Of a stretch of DNA of 15,271 nt, positions 11,894 to 15,271 are shown one piece after another. The DNA comes from Hamiltosporidium magnivora (taxonomy: Eukaryota; Microsporidia; Dubosqiidae), in contig PITI01000290.1 of the NCBI GenBank assembly GCA_004325065.1, positions 1 to 15,271 of the forward strand. Reading direction: 5' to 3'. The notes under the pieces are model-generated. The model had not been told where the DNA came from and searched no databases. It saw only the letters and a program-made list of their open reading frames with translations. Every line of letters begins with the position of its first letter. Position 1 is the first letter of the stretch. The position numbers and the translations under genes were made by a program.

Positions 11894-11923
11894 TATTTAA
11901 TCATCATTTATAATGATTAAATA
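11894..11923. promoter_or_regulatory. Perfect 11-bp inverted repeat just upstream of the ubiquitin protease gene
   Basis: TATTTAATCAT (11894-11904) and ATGATTAAATA (11913-11923) are exact reverse complements around an 8-base spacer (CATTTATA). The right arm ends 22 bases before the start codon at 11946. The position suits an operator or a structure in the promoter or 5' leader, but all arms are AT-rich, so chance palindromes are expected somewhere in 15 kb. No CCC- or GGG-type motif, often seen just upstream of microsporidian start codons, is present here. Confidence 0.4.
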
Positions 11924-11945
11924 GAAATTCTATCATCTTCTTTAA

Positions 11946-12983
11946 ATGCAAAAAAATGGAAATTTGCATATAATGAAGTCAAGAAAAGTATTGTTTAGCC
12001 TTTTAATATCGCTAATAATTGTACAGATATTTGTTCTAATTGTCTTATTTAAAAAGCAAAGAAAAATAAATAACGAAAAAAACCAATTGAATTCAATAAT
12101 AACTTCTTCATCCGGAAAAATTATTGTTGGCTTAAAGAATGAAAATCTTGTTTGTTATTTCAATGCGTTATTGCAAGCATTTTATTTTCAAAATAATTTT
12201 TTGGAAAAACTATTTTCGTATAAGCATACTCAAGATCAAAAGTGTATTAGTATTTTAAAAGAAGTATTCAATAAAATGTCAAAAGGTATTATTGTTAATA
12301 CTTCTAAATATTTGAAGCAAATTTTGGATTTAGATGCGCAAAACAAAAGTTTTAAATTTGGGCATTTTGAAGATGCAGGTACGTGCTTCAATATATTTTT
12401 CTTGCGAATTCTTAAAGAATTGAATAATGGTAGAGAAGTTATATGTAGTGAAATAACAGATATTGAGCAGTTTAAAACCAATTGTTTTATTGGAGAATTG
12501 TACTTCTATCAGCTTAAAAGAACATATTATTGTTCGATATGCAATGAAACAAATATTGAATTTCAAAATAATCACACGGTATGTCTTTATCTTAACAATT
12601 CCGTGCAAGAATCTATAAATATTATGTTTAATACAGAATGTTTCGAATGTTACCAGTCGAACCCCGAGGAAGGAGTTCACTTCGCAACAAATATATTTGA
12701 AATAACATCGCTGGGTTCAAATATTATAATTAAGAATACACATTTTCCGATGAAAAATGCAAATGTTTTAATAAACAATAAAATAACGATACACAATCAG
12801 GAATATATATTTAAAGCCTGTGTATTTCATATAATCGGATTGCATTATTATACAGTTGCATCGCTTGAAAGTGTGCTCTATAAATTAGATGACCTCTCTG
12901 TTAGTAAGTTAAATATAAAATCGATTGAAGATTTTGGATTTAAACATTTACCAGATATTTTAATTTATGAAAAATCAGAATAG
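11946..12983 (+). CDS. Membrane-anchored ubiquitin-specific protease (USP/UBP, peptidase C19), divergent
   Basis: The enzyme should cleave ubiquitin from substrates as a cysteine protease. All landmarks of the USP fold occur in order in 345 residues. The Cys box GLKNENLVCYFNALLQAF spans residues 62-79, with catalytic Cys70 and the oxyanion Asn65 five residues earlier. A QQDA-like motif, HFEDAGTCFNIFF, lies at 140-152. Two zinc-finger pairs follow, CSIC (196-199) and CFEC (232-235). The His box is GLHYYTVASL, with His300. YKLDDLSVSKL (312-322) supplies the Asp normally found after the His. Residues 14-36 form a hydrophobic helix flanked by KSRK and KKQRK, a signal-anchor that would hold the protease on a membrane, as in Ubp1 or USP30-type enzymes; which membrane cannot be told. 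The usual GNT before the Cys is NLV, and the core is shorter than in most USPs. Met10 (11973) is an alternative start and keeps the whole anchor. All 16 Gln codons are CAA or CAG, so the standard code applies. It is intronless, and no partner gene adjoins it. Confidence 0.88.
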   Translation: MQKNGNLHIMKSRKVLFSLLISLIIVQIFVLIVLFKKQRKINNEKNQLNSIITSSSGKIIVGLKNENLVCYFNALLQAFYFQNNFLEKLFSYKHTQDQKCISILKEVFNKMSKGIIVNTSKYLKQILDLDAQNKSFKFGHFEDAGTCFNIFFLRILKELNNGREVICSEITDIEQFKTNCFIGELYFYQLKRTYYCSICNETNIEFQNNHTVCLYLNNSVQESINIMFNTECFECYQSNPEEGVHFATNIFEITSLGSNIIIKNTHFPMKNANVLINNKITIHNQEYIFKACVFHIIGLHYYTVASLESVLYKLDDLSVSKLNIKSIEDFGFKHLPDILIYEKSE

Positions 12984-13490
12984 CGCAATTTTTTAAGCAA
13001 CAAAAAGTAATATTCACTTATAAAATCCATCTTTATACACCAAGAATATCGTATTGAGAAATAAGGTTTATCATTAACTTTTACATTTATAATCAGTTAT
13101 TTTTGCAATTAAATAAATATACTTTTTTTAAAAAACAATTTTCTAATTATTTTAAAATATAAAGCATATAAGTATGATATAGGCCAAATTATTTTATATT
13201 TATTTAAAATTACTAAAACAGGCTACAAAAAGTTTTAATATTATATACATTAGTGGAAGTAAATTATAAATATTTTTTTTGCTAGAAATTACAAAAAAAA
13301 ATATATTCGTTAAAGAGTAAATATATTTTTTGGAGAGAGCATAACAACAAAAAAAACTTTCTACTTGGCAATTAGTATATGAAACAGATATAAAGATCAT
13401 TGTTTGAATTTTTGGTGGGAATAAAACACACTACATTTTTGGTTGTTCCATGAATGTTTTTATGTTGAGTAGGTGTAGTCACGAAATTAA
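12984..13490. other. AT-rich spacer after the ubiquitin protease
   Basis: No gene found. An AATAAA occurs at 13112-13117, about 130 bases after the stop codon, and could be a 3' end signal, though it is common by chance here. A 66-codon minus-strand frame at 13200-13400 is made of Phe/Ile/Lys/Asn codons from A and T runs and is not credible. Composition rises in GC after about 13430, towards the relic that follows. Confidence 0.5.
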
Positions 13491-13987
13491 GAAATCTTTC
13501 GTCGAATTTATTTTGCAGTTTTTTGTGTAATTAGATCGGAGACCACGGCTGAACAAGAGGGTAATCGTGATGTAAAAGCATAGAAACCTAGCCCTGCTCA
13601 CTCGGGTTAGTAGACCTAGCGCCTACGAGATACAAAATAAAAACATTTAAAGCCGGGAAAGCCAAGTAGGAGGTTATACTTATCGTATGGCATTGCTTGC
13701 CTAAGTGGATCCGTTTAAGTCTCCGAAATATATCCTAACCAGAAGTTGTTCGGGTTTGGAAAGTCTAGATTGCGTGGGAGATCGTAAAACCGGAGAACCA
13801 AAGATGGCTTTCGACCTACGATCAAACACCACGAAATAAACATTAACGAAATCCGGGCAACCAATTCGCCGATTAATTAGGTTCTACGTATGTTTTAGGT
13901 GAAATTATTCAGGATGTTCTTGTCGCAGGGGTTACTGATAGACTATTAGACCAGATGTTATCTATGTTAAACCTAGAACTGCGTTAA
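13491..13987 (+). pseudogene. Broken Gag (capsid) relic of a Ty3/gypsy-like LTR retrotransposon
   Basis: This island of about 41% GC sits in DNA of about 20% GC. Its 3' part, in one frame (13862-13987), reads LGSTYVLGEIIQDVLVAGVT and continues DRLLDQMLSMLNLELR to a TAA. That is the E-x-x-x-D-x-L-V-x-G-x-x-D-x-x-L-x-x-x-L-L pattern typical of the C-terminal capsid region of Ty3/gypsy Gag proteins. Just upstream, another frame gives FRPTIKHHEINI (13809-13844) and the final frame gives RNPGNQFAD (13847-13873), which suit the basic segment and the PGE-x-x-x-E/D-Y/F block that normally precede it. Further 5', a frame starting at 13533 reads RSETTAEQEGNRDVKA and is then cut by TAG codons at 13581, 13608, 13611 and 13617. 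At least one frameshift and many stops make it non-functional. No protease, RT, integrase, LTR or primer-binding site was recognised. Assignment rests on motif memory and needs a profile search. Confidence 0.6.
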
Positions 13988-14892
13988 TGTCATGAAAACA
14001 AATATAACCTTTGCCCCTATTTTAAAAAGATGTGATATGTTTAAATAAAGTACGATAAAAAAAAACTATCTATATTCAATTAGAAATTCATAAGTAAGAA
14101 ACAATCTTCATAAATTTAAATATATTGTAGTGATCAATACTAATATAAGGTTATCTAAATAAACCAGGAATAAATTAATAACCATCATATTTACAATTTC
14201 ATTGTATTTTTTTATTCTAATAAACATTCTAAAAGTTAAATTTATATCAAATTACTAAATCAAGATTTTGTATTTTTTGAAAGTGAAATTCCAAAGTAAT
14301 CCTGTGTTTTAATTTCAAAATTCTCTTTAGTTTTGAATTTTTTGCAAAATATTTTAATTTGTAAACCAATAAACGATATTTAAGAAATTAGTTTATTTGG
14401 CCCAAATTTTTCGACGGGTTTAGAATTACATCTTTAAAAATAAAGATAAAAAGGTATTTTAAAAGCAGTTATATGGTTAAGTATTGACTTAACCCGAAAT
14501 ATAAATTACTCCATAGGCAAAAAAATGTTTATATCAATATTTATGATTTTTTTATTAAATTTGGAATAAAGTTGTTATAATAGTAAAAAATCGGGCTTTT
14601 TATCAGGTGTTTTTACTAAATTGGCAGCTTATATATCTGCTAATTAAAAATATAAATTTCGAAACGCTTTGGGCTATTTGTGAATTGGAATCAATTATAA
14701 TCGATTTAAAAATACATAAATATTAGAAATATCCAGAATTTTTTCTGAATCAACTAGACTTCTAACTAATTTCAAACTTAGTATACAATACACATAGAAT
14801 CGATTAAGATATTAAGGGCTTGTGTGACAAATAACTAAATGACATTTTTCTTTTTTTGGCTAAAACGAGGATATGTGAACGCAGGTTTTTGA
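13988..14892. other. AT-rich spacer between two retroelement fragments
   Basis: About 900 bases of AT-rich DNA without a callable gene. I looked for LTR-like direct repeats, a polypurine tract or a link between the Gag relic and the reverse-transcriptase fragment and found none. The sharp composition change on both sides suggests that the two fragments are separate insertions. Confidence 0.5.
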
Positions 14893-14904
14893 CATAGTTT
14901 GTTT

Positions 14905-15271
14905 ATGGTCTATCTTTTAATAAGTTTTTTTAAACCTTTTTCTTTTCTAGAAGACCTACATAGTGTTGAGTTGCGAAGCGAACATATGCTTCTGCAACTC
15001 TTTGATTGTCTGGAAAAAAGTAAAGAAATATCAACTAGACGAGCAGCAATCCTCAAGGTGGAGAATAATAATAAAACCCATCTTGTACTAATAAAAGGCT
15101 TCTTAAAAGTAAAGTACAGGTTGGTAGAAGAAGTCACTAAGAAAAGTTTAGAAGAAGCTCAACTTGCAAAACTATATAACGAAATAGAAAAACGAAGACT
15201 CCATTCAAAGTTATATAATGCAAGGAAAAATGAGCTTGTAAGTGTTAGTGACTCTTCAAGATGGCTAAAGA
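14905..15271 (+). CDS. Partial R2-like non-LTR retrotransposon ORF, segment upstream of the zinc knuckle
   Basis: The frame opens after a TGA at 14890-14892, has its first ATG at 14905 and is still open at the window edge (122 codons). Residues are charged and helical: ELRSEHMLLQLFDC, then STRRAAILKVE, then KLYNEIEKRRLHSKLYNARK and ELVSVSDSSRWLK. I recognise this succession from reverse-transcriptase proteins of microsporidian genomes, where SS(R/K)WL-x-(K)G is followed by an RDE...QDRN block, a zinc knuckle with H...RHN, and a PD-(D/E)XK-type endonuclease, as in R2 elements. Those parts would lie past the edge. The RT catalytic domain is missing upstream, so the copy is 5'-truncated, as is usual for LINE-type insertions, or broken by the TGA. 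The first ~10 residues (MVYLLISFFK) come from AT-rich DNA and are probably flank; recognisable protein starts near 14938. Codon use (about 40% GC) differs from the other genes, consistent with a mobile element. Confidence 0.6.
   Translation, partial: MVYLLISFFKPFSFLEDLHSVELRSEHMLLQLFDCLEKSKEISTRRAAILKVENNNKTHLVLIKGFLKVKYRLVEEVTKKSLEEAQLAKLYNEIEKRRLHSKLYNARKNELVSVSDSSRWLK

Larger units (their letters stand above)
5179..11945. other. Long gene-free stretch with possible eroded coding patches
   Basis: Nearly 6.8 kb without an intact gene that I can support. The open frames present are at most about 70 codons, many lack a sensible start, and they resemble no protein I know; their number fits chance at this composition. 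Patches around 5950-7600 (minus strand) and 8670-9160 (plus strand) are less AT-rich and read loosely like proteins interrupted by TAA/TAG, but stop density is close to random expectation. A hairpin at 8719-8747 and an inverted repeat at 11894-11923 are listed separately. No tRNA, rRNA or mobile-element ends were found. Confidence 0.55.

Noticed and set aside
12236..12680. Two minus-strand frames of 81 and 116 codons
   Set aside because: They lie entirely inside the ubiquitin protease gene and are antisense shadows of it.
13200..13400. 66-codon minus-strand frame after the protease gene
   Set aside because: Built from A and T runs, no motif.
13530..13990. GC-rich island as an rRNA or other structural RNA gene
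   Set aside because: No match to rRNA landmarks or tRNA arms that I know, and the Gag-like motif in the 3' third explains it better.
14910..15137. 75-codon minus-strand frame
   Set aside because: Antisense shadow of the retrotransposon reading frame.
1..15271. A ciliate-like genetic code in which TAA and TAG mean Gln, suggested by protein-like frames interrupted only by TAR
   Set aside because: The intact 345-codon protease has 16 Gln, all CAA or CAG, and ends at TAG; the retroelement frame also uses CAA. The broken frames additionally need frameshifts. AT-biased decay explains them.

Overview
The window looks like nuclear DNA from a small, very AT-rich eukaryote with long gene-poor stretches. 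A microsporidian of the expanded, transposon-bearing kind fits best. Three things point there: an intronless and highly divergent ubiquitin protease, a retroelement fragment at the right edge that resembles the R2-type reverse transcriptases I associate with microsporidia, and almost no other intact genes. There is no rRNA, tRNA or bacterial operon structure. The organism call is inference, since no species-diagnostic marker is present.

Layout. Bases 1-215 (about 38% GC by hand count, against roughly 15-20% just beyond) hold a broken, acidic, protein-like reading frame. From about 230 to 4638 lies AT-rich DNA without a gene, carrying two short tandem arrays (417-637, period 66-69 bp; 837-1013, period 77-81 bp). 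A 179-residue, five-helix membrane protein of unknown function is encoded on the minus strand at 4639-5178. From 5179 to 11945 I find no intact gene. Some less AT-rich patches read weakly like decayed coding DNA, but stop codons are not depleted enough to call them.

A complete 345-codon ubiquitin-specific protease (USP/UBP, peptidase family C19) with an N-terminal membrane anchor lies at 11946-12983 on the plus strand, just downstream of an 11-bp inverted repeat. At 13491-13987 a second GC-rich island (about 41%) carries a badly broken relic that resembles the end of a Ty3/gypsy-type Gag capsid. The right edge (14905-15271, about 40% GC) enters an open reading frame that matches the region just upstream of the zinc knuckle in R2-like non-LTR reverse transcriptases; it runs off the window.

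The two clear genes are not an operon: they face opposite ways and are almost 7 kb apart. The unifying theme is a mosaic: AT-rich, slowly eroding DNA in which each higher-GC island is a retroelement piece or a suspected one, at different stages of decay. The most unusual intact gene is the membrane-anchored USP. I see no convincing new multi-gene system.
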